A DNA stretch of 64,000 bases, taken from positions 806,001 to 870,000 of the forward strand of contig NZ_CP007445.1 in assembly GCF_000599985.1 (NCBI RefSeq). The letters are read 5' to 3'. Position numbers and translations under genes: made by a program. This stretch comes from Gilliamella apicola (GTDB lineage: Bacteria; Pseudomonadota; Gammaproteobacteria; Enterobacterales; Orbaceae). Of this stretch, positions 48,814 to 58,824 are shown in pieces; position 1 is the first letter of the stretch; every line of letters begins with the position of its first letter. The notes below the pieces were generated by a model. That model had not been told where the DNA came from. It did not search any database and saw nothing but the letters and a program-made list of their open reading frames with translations.

Positions 48814-49770
48814 CTATTTTATTCCAAACAATTTGATTAGATAAGTTATGTAATGTTTAATTGCTTGAATTATTTTTCCTTTTTTTAAGAATTGCTTTGC
48901 ATATATCCTATAATCTACAGAGCGCATTTTATTTTTATAGGATTTTAATGATTGATTGCACCAAGGAGTAAAATGTTTGTAGAAACAATAAATATTTTGG
49001 GCAATACCGGTATGCTCTTGGTACCAAATTTTTCTTGCACCCGTAAAATGCACAAAATAAGGTAATGATTGTTTATTATGGAAAAAAGATTCTTTTTCTT
49101 GATCATTCATCCAAGTAAATAAATAATTCCATTTTACATCAATATAAGTAACTTGATCTTGTAAAACAATGTTCAGTGCATCCTGATCTGGATATAATAA
49201 ATTAAAATTTTGAGGCGATAATAATATTTGATTAGCTTTATTTTCAGTATCAAACTTTTTCCAATTTTGGGTGTTTATGTATAAAAAGCCAGAGTTAAAA
49301 TATTTTTCAGAAGCTAAATTTAAACGCTCTTTATTTTGTAACATATTATTTGCATCTAAAGAGTCGGGTGTTACAGCACAAACTACAGAATCTATATTGA
49401 TATTCAAAATAGGAGATATATTACCAAAGCATAATATATCTGCATCTAAATAAATGAATTTATTAACATAATCAGGTAATAATCGTGGTACAGATAAGCG
49501 AATATACATCGAACGATTGATATGCTTTATTTTGTTGTTCTGGATGTCCGAGTATTTATTCAATTCATCAATAGGAATTGAATAAAGAGTAATTGAACTG
49601 CTGATTTGCTGTAATTTGTTTTTCTCTTCTTCTGATACATCATATAGAAAAACATGAAAATGAATATTATGGTGTTTATTATTAAGTATAATTGAAGTTA
49701 TAGATACACCTACATGTTCAAAATAATTTGAATCTGTACAATATACAATATTAATAATACTATTATTCAT
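48814..49770 (-). CDS. Family 8 glycosyltransferase
   Basis: A 318-residue GT8 enzyme: INIVYCTDSNYFEHVGVSITSIILNN, DxD in FIYLDADILCFG, YFNSGFLYINTQNW, PDQDALNIVL and the C-terminal VHFTGARKIWYQEHTG. It likely adds a hexose to the LPS core from a UDP-sugar. It lies 25 bp upstream of the phosphoethanolamine transferase gene and is cotranscribed with it. It diverges from the next GT8 gene. Confidence 0.86.
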   Translation of the reverse strand: MNNSIINIVYCTDSNYFEHVGVSITSIILNNKHHNIHFHVFLYDVSEEEKNKLQQISSSITLYSIPIDELNKYSDIQNNKIKHINRSMYIRLSVPRLLPDYVNKFIYLDADILCFGNISPILNINIDSVVCAVTPDSLDANNMLQNKERLNLASEKYFNSGFLYINTQNWKKFDTENKANQILLSPQNFNLLYPDQDALNIVLQDQVTYIDVKWNYLFTWMNDQEKESFFHNKQSLPYFVHFTGARKIWYQEHTGIAQNIYCFYKHFTPWCNQSLKSYKNKMRSVDYRIYAKQFLKKGKIIQAIKHYITYLIKLFGIK

Positions 49771-49923
49771 TTCAAATACTCATAAATACAATTTTTTTAA
49801 TATATCATAGCTATTTATTCATTACAAAATAGTTATACAAATATGAAATTGATAGTTAATTTTTTCATAATAATTGGTTATGCTACAATAAATCAAATTT
49901 CAAATTCTCGGTATTACTAGAAC

Positions 49924-50904
49924 ATGTTAGCAGAAAATCTTTTTATCAGTAAGACTATAACATTATTTAATAACGCTCTGACAGCTTTAGAAACCTTACA
50001 CATTGCATTTTGTTTTGATGATAATTATGCAATGCCTGCCGGTATTGCAATGTCATCAGTGATAGTAAATAATCCTAATAAAAATCTGGTTTTTCATTTG
50101 TTTGCCAATAATGTATCAAATGAAAAAATCGAGCGATTCAATCAGTTAAATAAAGAAAATACTTCAATAATTTGTTATGAAATTAGTAATGAATTTTCGA
50201 TTAATCCTGATACCTTAGTTTTACATGTTTCTGCTTCAACGTGTCTACGATTCGTTGTTCCGCAAATCTTGAATAAAGTGACTTCTCGTGTTTTATATCT
50301 TGATTGTGATGTATTATGTACCAATAATCTTGATGAACTTGTTTCTACTGATTTAACAAATAAGTTTTCAGCCGTTGTCCCTGATATCGGTAAAACACAA
50401 GAAAAGCAATGTGCGGCTTGCGATATCCCTTATGGAGAATATTTTAATGCTGGTATGATTTATATCAATACCGATATGTGGGTTGAACACCACCTAACTG
50501 AAAAAGCATTTAACATGATCAACAGCGGTAAAGTCTATAAATTTGCTGATCAAGATGTATTGAATATTTTAATGCAAGGTCAAACGGTATTTTTACCTAG
50601 ACATTTTAACACCATTACTGCACTTACCGTTGGTGGTAATGAGGATAATCTTATTGAAGCCAATACAGCTATCATCCATTATGTAACAGGTAATAAACCT
50701 TGGTACCAACTCTATATTACACCACTTTATCAGCATTATATAGCTACTTCGCCATGGGCTAATCAAAAATTGTCATTGGCTAATGAAAATGCACCTTCAA
50801 CCACAAGACGTTATGCAAAATTACTTGCTAGTCAACATAAATATTTAGCCGCGATTAAATATTATGTGCTTTACTTAATGCATAAAACAACCAAAAAACG
50901 TTAA
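49924..50904 (+). CDS. Family 8 glycosyltransferase
   Basis: A 326-residue GT8 enzyme: LHIAFCFDDNYAMPAGIAMSSVIVNN, LYLDCDVLCTNNLDEL with DCD as the metal motif, YFNAGMIYINTDMW, FADQDVLNILMQG and IIHYVTGNKPWYQLY. It is 11 bp upstream of a close paralogue in the same direction. Together they look like a duplicated LPS outer-core transferase pair. The sugar specificity cannot be read. Confidence 0.86.
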   Translation: MLAENLFISKTITLFNNALTALETLHIAFCFDDNYAMPAGIAMSSVIVNNPNKNLVFHLFANNVSNEKIERFNQLNKENTSIICYEISNEFSINPDTLVLHVSASTCLRFVVPQILNKVTSRVLYLDCDVLCTNNLDELVSTDLTNKFSAVVPDIGKTQEKQCAACDIPYGEYFNAGMIYINTDMWVEHHLTEKAFNMINSGKVYKFADQDVLNILMQGQTVFLPRHFNTITALTVGGNEDNLIEANTAIIHYVTGNKPWYQLYITPLYQHYIATSPWANQKLSLANENAPSTTRRYAKLLASQHKYLAAIKYYVLYLMHKTTKKR

Positions 50905-50915
50905 GGAATAACTTT

Positions 50916-51890
50916 GTGATTGAAGTTGATAACTTTATTACTAAAAAAAATGAATTATTATCATGCGGTTTTGCATGTAAACAAAATGTATCACATATTT
51001 TATTATGTTTTGATGATAATTATGCTTTGTCTGCTGGTGTAGATATAATTTCGGTTATTGAAAATAATAAAAGGCATCAGCTTCATTTTCATTTGTTTAC
51101 CCACAACCTATCAGAAGCTAATAGGAAAAACATCGCTAAAATCAAATCGGATAATACTTCAATAACAGAATATGTAATTAATGATCAGTTTAGCGTTGAT
51201 CAAAAAAATACTGAACAGTTTCCTATTGCAGCTTGTATGCGATTAATTGCCCCAGAGATATTAAAAGATATTACTGCAAAATTACTTTATATAGATAGTG
51301 ATACGTTATGTATTAACAGCTTTGATTTTATTAATGAAATTAATTTAGATGATGCAATTGTTGCCGCTGTCGCTGATGAGCAATATATGCAAGATTCTCA
51401 ATGCAGTAAATATGATATCGTTATGGGAACATATTTTAATTCTGGAGTGATGTTGATAAATATACCTCTATGGTGTCAGGAAAATATCACAACTAAAACA
51501 TTGACGTTATTGAATAGTGGTGAAAAATATCAATATCCAGATCAGGATGTTTTAAATATTGTTGTTGGTGAAAAAAGAATCATATTGGAAAAACAATATA
51601 ACAATTTATTGGCTATTTCTATAAATGGTAATGAAGATTCTAATGTACCAGAAAATACGACTTTGATTCATTATATTACAAAAAATAAACCTTGGCATCA
51701 GCCTTACCGTTCAAAATTATTTGATTTTTATTTAGATAAATCACCTTGGAAAAACGACCCATTGCCTTTGTATAGTCGGAAAAAAACTTCCTCAATACGA
51801 GCCTATTCTCGATTGATGTTTAAACAAAAAAACTATTTGTCTGGGATAAAGCATTATTGTATTTATTTAAAAAACAAATTCATTAACTAA
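50916..51890 (+). CDS. Family 8 glycosyltransferase
   Basis: A 324-residue GT8 enzyme starting at GTG 50916 behind AAGGAATAACTTT; no in-frame ATG fits better. It contains ILLCFDDNYALSAGVDIISVIENN, LLYIDSDTLCINSFDF, TYFNSGVMLINIPLW, YPDQDVLNIVVG and LIHYITKNKPWHQPY. It resembles the preceding gene over its full length, so the pair arose by tandem duplication. It ends the surface-glycan region. Confidence 0.85.
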   Translation: MIEVDNFITKKNELLSCGFACKQNVSHILLCFDDNYALSAGVDIISVIENNKRHQLHFHLFTHNLSEANRKNIAKIKSDNTSITEYVINDQFSVDQKNTEQFPIAACMRLIAPEILKDITAKLLYIDSDTLCINSFDFINEINLDDAIVAAVADEQYMQDSQCSKYDIVMGTYFNSGVMLINIPLWCQENITTKTLTLLNSGEKYQYPDQDVLNIVVGEKRIILEKQYNNLLAISINGNEDSNVPENTTLIHYITKNKPWHQPYRSKLFDFYLDKSPWKNDPLPLYSRKKTSSIRAYSRLMFKQKNYLSGIKHYCIYLKNKFIN

Positions 51891-52015
51891 TTGTTTGATA
51901 ATGCTTTTTATGTTGAAATTTATTGATTATTAATAAATAATATTTAAAGTAATAAGAGTAAATTTAGCTATTTGATTAGGGTTTATTCATTACATTGATT
52001 ATTAATTGTAAAATT

Positions 52016-52064
52016 TATTGTTTACTTATTTCAAATACATCATATTAGTTATAAGTAAACAATA
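52016..52064. promoter_or_regulatory. 14-bp perfect inverted repeat between the GT8 pair and yoaA
   Basis: TATTGTTTACTTAT (52016-52029) and its exact inverse ATAAGTAAACAATA (52051-52064) enclose a 21-nt loop. TTGTATATCTTTTTAAC follows. It may terminate the glycosyltransferase operon despite its low GC content, or serve as an operator. The rest of 51891-52259 holds no gene. Confidence 0.55.
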
Positions 52065-52259
52065 TTGTATATCTTTTTAACTTGGTAACTGTTATAGTAT
52101 ATCTGTTAATTAAGTTTTTAATCGTTCAATTCCATTACAATAAATTCATCCCATTTTGAAATGAAGTCATGATATTTTCATAGCGTTGTATTATCCCTTT
52201 AATCTATTTTTTATTTTTATTGGTATATTGAACTTATCTTTATATTAGGTGTGTTTTAA

Positions 52260-54164
52260 GTGATTGATGATTTTTCAGAAAATGGTTTGCTTGCGACGGC
52301 TATAGATGGTTTTGTTGCAAGAGAGCCACAAAGACGTATGGCAAATAAAGTCACTGAAGCAATCAACGCGCAACATTCTCTGGTGGTGGAAGCGGGAACC
52401 GGAACAGGCAAAACATTTGCTTATTTAGTGCCAGCCTTGCGTAGTGATAAAAAAGTAATTCTTTCGACGGGGTCAAAAAATTTACAAGAACAACTCTTTA
52501 GTAAAGATCTACCTATTATAAAAAAAGCCCTTAATTACACAGGTAAAATATCACTCCTTAAGGGGCGAGCTAATTATCTTTGTTTAGAGCGTTTGTATCA
52601 TCAATATGCAGGCGCAGGCGATCTTGATAAAGATTTACGCGTCGATCTTGTTCGAGTTAAAAATTGGTCAATTAAAACTAAAGATGGTGATATTAGTAAA
52701 TGTACTACTGTAACTGAAGACAATCCTGTTTGGTCAATTTTAACCAGTACTAACGATAATTGTTTAGGGAGTGACTGTGAACATTATAATGATTGCTATG
52801 TTGTCAAAGCGCGTAAACGAGCATTAAACGCAGATGTTGTCGTGGTGAATCACCATCTATTTTTAGCTGATGTAGTAGTAAAAGATACGGGGTTTGGGGA
52901 ACTTATCCCGAAAGCAGATGTCATGATTTTTGATGAAGCACATCAGCTACCCGATCTAGCTTGTCACTACTTTGGGCAACAGTTAACCAGTCGGCAACTG
53001 TTCGATCTGGCTAAGGAAATAAATCTTGCATATCGCACTGAAGTGAAAGATATGGCACAGTTACAGCAGTGTGCGGATAAACTTCAAAAATGCGCACAAG
53101 ATCTACGATTAGTCATCAACCAACATTCGCCAAAAGGGAACTTACGTTATTTATTCAATCAAGAAGCAGTAAAAAATGAGTTATCTTATCTGGTTGATGC
53201 CTTAAACTTTTGTCATGAAGTTTTATTACTAGCTGTGGGACGATCGTCAACTCTAGATAATTGTTTTGAAAGAATAAATCAATACCATACTCTTTTAAAT
53301 CGTTTGCAGCAGACAAATATAACAGGTTTTAGTTATTGGTATGAGAGTTCTAATAACTATTTTATTTTTGCTTTAACTCCATTATCGGTGGCAGACAAAT
53401 TCACTCAATTAATTGCTGAACGTGATGGAAGTTGGATTTTTACTTCTGCAACACTATCGGTTGATAATCGATTAGACTATTTTACTAAACGTTTAGGCTT
53501 AGATAATGCAGAGTCGCTCATTCTAGAAAGTCCATTTGATTATGCAAATCAAACTATTATGTGTGTTCCACGCTATATCCCATCACCAAATGAACAAGGA
53601 AATGCACAGAAATTGATCGATATTCTTTTACCCGTTATTGAAGCTAATCAAGGGCGTTGTTTCTTTTTATGCACTTCCTATGCAATGATGAATGCACTAG
53701 CCAAACAATTTCGAGAATTAACCACTTTGCCGGTATTGGTTCAAGGCGAAACCAGTAAAGTTAAATTGTTGGAGCAATTTATTCATAAAGGTAATGCATT
53801 ACTGATTGCAACCAGTAGCTTTTGGGAAGGTATTGATGTTAGGGGAGACACCCTCTCATGTGTTATCATAGATAAATTACCTTTTACTTCGCCAGATGAT
53901 CCTCTAATTAAAGCCCGTATGGAAGATTGTCAAATGCAAGGAGGCGATGCATTTAATGAAGTTCAATTACCTGAAGCTGTAATCACGTTAAAACAGGGGG
54001 TTGGGCGATTGATACGCCACCATAACGATCGAGGTGCAATTATCATTTGTGATAATCGATTAGTGATGCGAGCTTATGGTGCAACATTTATTAATAGCTT
54101 GCCACCTTCGCCAAGAACACGTGATATAAATAAGGTGATAAATTTTTTATTAGCTAAAAGTTAA
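52260..54164 (+). CDS. yoaA: ATP-dependent DNA helicase YoaA (DinG/XPD family)
   Basis: A 634-residue iron-sulfur superfamily 2 helicase, similar to E. coli YoaA throughout. It has Walker A EAGTGTGKTFAYL, four candidate cluster cysteines (NYLCLERL and CLGSDCEHYNDC), the DEAH box MIFDEAHQLPD, SWIFTSATLSV, SSFWEGIDVRGDTLS and the motif VI GVGRLIRHHNDRG. YoaA acts with the HolC clamp-loader subunit in replication-fork repair. The start is GTG 52260, which aligns with the YoaA N-terminus. tsaB lies 29 bp downstream, as in E. coli. Confidence 0.93.
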   Translation: MIDDFSENGLLATAIDGFVAREPQRRMANKVTEAINAQHSLVVEAGTGTGKTFAYLVPALRSDKKVILSTGSKNLQEQLFSKDLPIIKKALNYTGKISLLKGRANYLCLERLYHQYAGAGDLDKDLRVDLVRVKNWSIKTKDGDISKCTTVTEDNPVWSILTSTNDNCLGSDCEHYNDCYVVKARKRALNADVVVVNHHLFLADVVVKDTGFGELIPKADVMIFDEAHQLPDLACHYFGQQLTSRQLFDLAKEINLAYRTEVKDMAQLQQCADKLQKCAQDLRLVINQHSPKGNLRYLFNQEAVKNELSYLVDALNFCHEVLLLAVGRSSTLDNCFERINQYHTLLNRLQQTNITGFSYWYESSNNYFIFALTPLSVADKFTQLIAERDGSWIFTSATLSVDNRLDYFTKRLGLDNAESLILESPFDYANQTIMCVPRYIPSPNEQGNAQKLIDILLPVIEANQGRCFFLCTSYAMMNALAKQFRELTTLPVLVQGETSKVKLLEQFIHKGNALLIATSSFWEGIDVRGDTLSCVIIDKLPFTSPDDPLIKARMEDCQMQGGDAFNEVQLPEAVITLKQGVGRLIRHHNDRGAIIICDNRLVMRAYGATFINSLPPSPRTRDINKVINFLLAKS

Positions 54165-54193
54165 TTACAAAAATAAATTATTTTGGGAAAAAA

Positions 54194-54874
54194 ATGAGTA
54201 CTATTTTAGCCATTGATACCGCTACAGAAGCTTGCTCTGTTGCATTACTCTATTGTAATGAAATCACATACGATTTTAAAATTTCTGCCCGTGATCATAC
54301 TAAGCAGATCTTACCTATGATTGACAATCTTTTAAAACAATCGGATTGCTCACTTTCTCAGGTAGATGCTGTAGCCTTTGGGGCTGGTCCAGGTAGTTTT
54401 ACTGGTGTTAGAATTGGTATAGGTGTAGCGCAAGGATTAGCACTCGGTATTGATAAACCAATGATAGGGGTTTCAACCTTAATGACATTAGCTCAAGGGG
54501 TGTATCGTACCAGACAGATAACAAATGTTATTCCTGCGATAGATGCCAGAATGAATGAAGTCTATTTAGGTCAATATCAATACATCGATGACCATTGGCA
54601 AGCAATTATTCCAGAGTGTGTCATTGCGCCAGAAAAAGTAATAGATAAAGTTCAAGATATTCGTAATGATAGTTATAGCGCTGGTACTGGATGGCAAACT
54701 TATCCAGATATGCTGGAAAATATTCACACAAGCGATATTTTGTTACCACATGCTCAGGATTTAATTGTTATAGCCGATAAGAAGTGGCAAAAAGATGAAT
54801 GGGTTAGTGTTGAAAATGCTGAGCCAACCTATTTGCGTAATGAAGTTACATGGCAAAAACTGCCTGGCCGTTAA
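54194..54874 (+). CDS. tsaB: tRNA threonylcarbamoyladenosine synthesis protein TsaB
   Basis: A 226-residue ASKHA-fold protein: ILAIDTATEACSVALL at the start, RDHTKQILPMIDNLL, and AVAFGAGPGSFTGVRIGIGVAQGLALG. TsaB pairs with TsaD and TsaE to make t6A37 on ANN-decoding tRNAs. The length matches E. coli TsaB (231 aa). It is cotranscribed with yoaA. Confidence 0.95.
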   Translation: MSTILAIDTATEACSVALLYCNEITYDFKISARDHTKQILPMIDNLLKQSDCSLSQVDAVAFGAGPGSFTGVRIGIGVAQGLALGIDKPMIGVSTLMTLAQGVYRTRQITNVIPAIDARMNEVYLGQYQYIDDHWQAIIPECVIAPEKVIDKVQDIRNDSYSAGTGWQTYPDMLENIHTSDILLPHAQDLIVIADKKWQKDEWVSVENAEPTYLRNEVTWQKLPGR

Positions 54875-54881
54875 AAATAAA

Positions 54882-54899
54882 AAGCCACCTAATGGTGGC
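54882..54899 (-). terminator. Terminator of grxA
   Basis: AGCCACC and GGTGGCT form a 7-bp stem around a 4-nt loop. On the minus strand a T-rich run follows, so it serves grxA; the plus side has no T run for tsaB. Confidence 0.8.
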
Positions 54900-54927
54900 T
54901 AAATGAATATCAAAAAACTATGTTCGC

Positions 54928-55194
54928 TTACTCACTAAATAGTCCTAAGTGCTCTTTAGCATAAGCTTCAAAATCAGTGCAACCACCAATTGGCTTTTCA
55001 TCAATAAAAATTTGAGGAACTGTTTCTACTGGTTTGCCAACACTTTTAGAAAGATCTTCTTTAGTAATGCCTTCAGCATTAATATCGATATAACGATAAG
55101 AAAAATCATCACGTTCTTTAGACAGTTTTTCAGCTAACTCTTTAGCTCGAACACAATATGGACAACCTTGACGACCAAAAATTACAGTATACAT
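54928..55194 (-). CDS. grxA: Glutaredoxin 1
   Basis: An 88-residue GrxA with active site GCPYCVRAKELAEKL (Cys11, Cys14), the cis-proline segment ETVPQIFIDEKPIGGCTDF and close full-length similarity to E. coli Grx1. It reduces disulfides, including ribonucleotide reductase, with glutathione. It has an extra Cys after GG where E. coli has Tyr (GGYTDF); this may affect its redox behaviour. It is a single gene with its own terminator. Confidence 0.95.
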   Translation of the reverse strand: MYTVIFGRQGCPYCVRAKELAEKLSKERDDFSYRYIDINAEGITKEDLSKSVGKPVETVPQIFIDEKPIGGCTDFEAYAKEHLGLFSE

Positions 55195-55905
55195 TTTTCA
55201 CCTCTGATAAATTATTTTTTGAATATATTGATACTATACTTTACTTTTTGAGAAAAAAAAGCAGTTAAATATAGTTGTTTTAATAGATTATATCTATTGA
55301 TACTATGAGCTCATTATAAAGATCGTCTGTAAAAGAGATAACTTTAATATGTTTCTTTTATTCGTAGTATTTATTGGGTTAATTTATTATAACATTCAGA
55401 AAAATTGAAACTTTTTATATTCTGTTGTTAAACTTTTATACAACGATGCAAGTACAATCATTTTAGTGAAATGACAATTATCAAAACGGAACAGCTAAAA
55501 TAAAACTAATGAGTGGAATGGAATCTTCAAAAAAATTTTTAATTGTTGTAAAAAAGTTTCAGGTTAACTATACGTTTCAGTATAAATTAGATATATATGC
55601 TTGGCAACTTCATTCGTCAACTGTACTAGATTCGTTTGGTAAGAAAGCGCAAAGCACACTCTATAATGATCTAAAAAATATCTTTAAAAATGACTAAATA
55701 AAAAATGCTTTGGATGAGTAATTTAAGAAACCTTCAAAATAAGAGATGAATAATATCTTTTATTAGCAAGTTTATTGCCACTTATACTTAAAAAAATAAT
55801 CTAATAATTTAGAGATAAATTTTAATGACATAATAAACATTTTTTATTATGTTAATTGAAATTCAACCGCTATAATTTATTTTAATAAAAAAACTGGATA
55901 TAGAT
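55195..55905. other. Mostly gene-free region, with one doubtful small frame
   Basis: About 710 bp of AT-rich sequence. A 62-codon frame at 55509-55697 starts MSGMESSKKFLIVVKKFQVNY but has no good ribosome site and no recognisable family. I see no repeat or strong hairpin. A promoter for the YggN-like gene should lie near the right end. Confidence 0.4.
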
Positions 55906-56595
55906 ATGTTAAAGAAATTATTATTGATGGTAATCATCTTTCCCTCCACATTATTTGCCGCTCAAAAAGAGTGTCCAGTTAAACCAAGCTATAACATCGC
56001 AATAAACAAAGAAAGTGTTCATATTTTCAATAAAAAAAATGATTTAATGATTAAATCTAACGGAGAAGTTATATTTAATAAGAAAACAGTTTTAGTAAAA
56101 CCGCCACTCGAAAAACAAACCCAAAAATTCCAGACAAATTTGCGACAGCAATTACCAAAATTGGAACAAGAAGCATTAAGTCTTTTATCAGAAGTTAAAA
56201 TAATATTTGAAAGCGCGATAAAAAATAAATTAGGTAACGATAATGAACTGCATCGAGAATTAAATAAATTATATAAAAGATTAGTCAAATTACTCCATAA
56301 ATCTATAATAACAGAAAGTGGTAATACTCAATTTTATTACCAGAATTTTAATAATTTAAAAAAAGATGGTGAAGATATAGGTACGCATATTTTTTATAAT
56401 GTAGTAGGTGGTAGCATTATAAATTTTGATTTTTTAAAAAATTATGGCGCAATAAAACAGATCTCGAAAAATGAATGGAAATCTCAGAAGTCTAAACTAA
56501 AAGCGTTTGATGCTCATATTTGTTCCGTTATAACGGATATTGATGGTCAATATCAACAAATATTAACTCAACTTAACCAATCAACCTATAAGTGA
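55906..56595 (+). CDS. yggN: DUF2884/YggN-like periplasmic protein
   Basis: A 229-residue exported protein. The signal peptide KKLLLMVIIFPSTLFA leads to AAQKECPVKP. It shares the YggN layout: an early CxVxP segment, a beta-rich stretch (DLMIKSNGEVIFNKKTV), a long helical region with LRQQLPKLEQEAL, and the late FDAHICSVI cysteine that probably pairs with the first. The function of this family is unknown. It stands alone before folD. The identification is by pattern, with moderate similarity. Confidence 0.7.
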   Translation: MLKKLLLMVIIFPSTLFAAQKECPVKPSYNIAINKESVHIFNKKNDLMIKSNGEVIFNKKTVLVKPPLEKQTQKFQTNLRQQLPKLEQEALSLLSEVKIIFESAIKNKLGNDNELHRELNKLYKRLVKLLHKSIITESGNTQFYYQNFNNLKKDGEDIGTHIFYNVVGGSIINFDFLKNYGAIKQISKNEWKSQKSKLKAFDAHICSVITDIDGQYQQILTQLNQSTYK

Positions 56596-56664
56596 ATAGA
56601 CATTAATAAAAACTTTTGCGAAAATATCTAACTATTATCAATCCAGTTGAAGATGCAGAAGTTT

Positions 56665-57516
56665 ATGACAGCCAATATTATTGATGGAAAATTTTTAGCG
56701 AAGCAAATCAGAGATGATATTGCTGATAAAGTAAAACAAAGAATTGAAAATGGTTTATCTGTTCCAGGACTTGCTGTAGTGCAGGTGGGGTCAGACCCAG
56801 CTTCAAAAATTTATGTTAGAAATAAGCAAAAGGCCTGTGATGATGTTGGATTTGCTTCTTTTTCTTATGATTTTCCTACTTCAACAACAGAAGAGTTATT
56901 AACTCTTATTGATAAACTTAATCAACGTGACGATGTCCATGGTATTTTAGTTCAACTTCCTTTACCGGATAATATTGATAAAACTAAAGTCCTTGAACGT
57001 ATACATCCTAGTAAAGATGTTGATGGTTTTCATCCCTATAATATTGGTCATTTACTACAACGAGATCCGCTTTTACGTCCATGTACTCCTTATGGTGTGG
57101 TTAAAATGTTAGAATCAACTGGTATTAACTTATCAGGATTAAATGCCACCGTTGTGGGAGCTTCGAGTATTGTTGGTCGCCCTATGGCACTAGAGCTTCT
57201 ACTATTAGGTTGCACAACAACGATTACCCATAGCCGTACCGTAGATTTAGCTAAACATGTCAGTAATGCTGATATTGTCGTTGCTGGTGTTGGTATTGCC
57301 AATTATGTCAAAGGTGAATGGATTAAACCAGGAGCAATTGTGATTGATGTCGGTATCAATCGATTACCCGATGGTAAACTCGCTGGGGATGTTGAATTTG
57401 AAACAGCAGTTGAACGTGCTGGTTGGATAACGCCTGTTCCGGGGGGCGTTGGTCCTATGACAGTTGCAATGCTAATGAGTAACACACTTGAAGCATGTGA
57501 AAAATTCGGTAAATAA
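56665..57516 (+). CDS. folD: Bifunctional methylenetetrahydrofolate dehydrogenase/cyclohydrolase FolD
   Basis: From ATG 56665 this is a 283-residue enzyme matching FolD (E. coli 288 aa). It has [18 protein letters not shown] with the catalytic lysine, [25 protein letters not shown], the NADP loop [11 protein letters not shown] and the C-terminal [15 protein letters not shown]. It interconverts methylene- and 10-formyl-tetrahydrofolate. TTG 56647 and ATG 56653 are in-frame upstream but add residues not in the family. Confidence 0.95.
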   Translation: MTANIIDGKFLAKQIRDDIADKVKQRIENGLSVPGLAVVQVGSDPASKIYVRNKQKACDDVGFASFSYDFPTSTTEELLTLIDKLNQRDDVHGILVQLPLPDNIDKTKVLERIHPSKDVDGFHPYNIGHLLQRDPLLRPCTPYGVVKMLESTGINLSGLNATVVGASSIVGRPMALELLLLGCTTTITHSRTVDLAKHVSNADIVVAGVGIANYVKGEWIKPGAIVIDVGINRLPDGKLAGDVEFETAVERAGWITPVPGGVGPMTVAMLMSNTLEACEKFGK

Positions 57517-57587
57517 ATAGAGAACCATTCTTTTAATTTTTGATTTGTAAATGTAAGTTAAAAAATGAAGATAATAAGGAACATTTT

Positions 57588-58079
57588 ATGATTATATTTC
57601 ATACTTCTTTAGGTGATATAAAAATTGACACTTTTGAAGATAAAGCGCCAGAAACAGTTAAAAATTTTGTTGAATATTGCCAAGAAGGTTTCTACAACAA
57701 TACGATCTTTCATCGCGTCATAAATAATTTTATGATTCAAGGTGGTGGTTTTGAACCAGGTATGAAACAGAAAAAAAACAAAGATCCGATCAAAAACGAA
57801 GCCGATAATGGTTTGAAAAATAATCGTGGCACACTAGCCATGGCTCGCACATCCGACCCTCATTCCGCTACTGCGCAATTTTTTATTAATGTCGTTGATA
57901 ATGATTATCTGAATTATCGTTCATCTGATATTAATGGTTATGGCTATTGTGTTTTTGCGCAAGTGGTTGATGGTATGGACGTGGTTGATAAAATCAAAGG
58001 TGTAAAAACAGGACGCAGCGGTATGCATTCAGATGTGCCTGTTGAAGATGTAATCATTAAGAGTGTAACGGTTGAATAA
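57588..58079 (+). CDS. ppiB: Peptidyl-prolyl cis-trans isomerase B (cyclophilin)
   Basis: A 163-residue cytoplasmic cyclophilin: [27 protein letters not shown], the active-site [33 protein letters not shown] and [22 protein letters not shown] 57588 follows AATAAGGAACA; a longer frame from 57540 lacks this site. Its stop overlaps the lpxH start by 8 bp, repeating the E. coli ppiB-lpxH order. Confidence 0.96.
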   Translation: MIIFHTSLGDIKIDTFEDKAPETVKNFVEYCQEGFYNNTIFHRVINNFMIQGGGFEPGMKQKKNKDPIKNEADNGLKNNRGTLAMARTSDPHSATAQFFINVVDNDYLNYRSSDINGYGYCVFAQVVDGMDVVDKIKGVKTGRSGMHSDVPVEDVIIKSVTVE

Positions 58080-58824
58080 TCCAATCCGTTATTTTATTGC
58101 AGATATTCATCTAACGGATAATGAGCCTGCTTCGGGTTATTTTGATATAACCGCAGGCTTTTTATCTTTCTTAGAGAGCTTACCTGATTGTTGCGAACTT
58201 TATATTCTTGGTGATTTATTTGATTACTGGATAGGTGATGATGTTAATACAAAGTTACACCAAGAGATTTCATTTGCATTGCGTTCACTAACAGAACGGC
58301 AAATTAAAACCTATTTTGTTCATGGTAACCGCGATTTCCTGTTAGGCGAAAGATATGCTAAATCATGTAATATGACGATTTTATCAGATATTAACTATTT
58401 ACCTACTAGTGATAGTAATATTCTCTTTTTACATGGTGATCTGTTATGTACGGATGACCCGCAGTATCAAAAATTTCGTAACATTATGCATAAAAAATGG
58501 TTACAAAAACTTTTCTTGAAACTTCCACTCTTCATTCGTTTAAAGATTGCTGGCAAATTGAGACAAAAGAGTAGTTCTTACAATCAAATTAAGTCAGAAA
58601 ATATCATGGATGTGAATCAACAAGCCGTCGAAAAGATGATGCTCAAATATGATGCTAGTATTATGGTTCATGGTCATACACATAAGCCAGCAACGCATCA
58701 ATTTTTAGTTAACGGTAAACCTGCTAGTCGTTTGGTATTAGGAGCTTGGCATGATGGCGTATCTTATATTAAACAAGACAGTAATTGTGATACATTGCAG
58801 CTTTATAACCACTCTTTTAAATAA
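58072..58824 (+). CDS. lpxH: UDP-2,3-diacylglucosamine diphosphatase LpxH
   Basis: A 250-residue metallophosphoesterase with the five signature blocks: [40 protein letters not shown] and [22 protein letters not shown] is also conserved. It makes lipid X in lipid A synthesis at the inner membrane. The only suitable start is TTG 58072, which overlaps ppiB, so coupling is likely. Its 3' end overlaps the convergent modC by 22 bp. Confidence 0.94.
   Translation: MNNPIRYFIADIHLTDNEPASGYFDITAGFLSFLESLPDCCELYILGDLFDYWIGDDVNTKLHQEISFALRSLTERQIKTYFVHGNRDFLLGERYAKSCNMTILSDINYLPTSDSNILFLHGDLLCTDDPQYQKFRNIMHKKWLQKLFLKLPLFIRLKIAGKLRQKSSSYNQIKSENIMDVNQQAVEKMMLKYDASIMVHGHTHKPATHQFLVNGKPASRLVLGAWHDGVSYIKQDSNCDTLQLYNHSFK

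Noticed and set aside
55509..55697. 62-codon frame starting MSGMESSKKF
   Set aside because: No clear ribosome site, no recognised domain and isolated position; too weak to call a gene.
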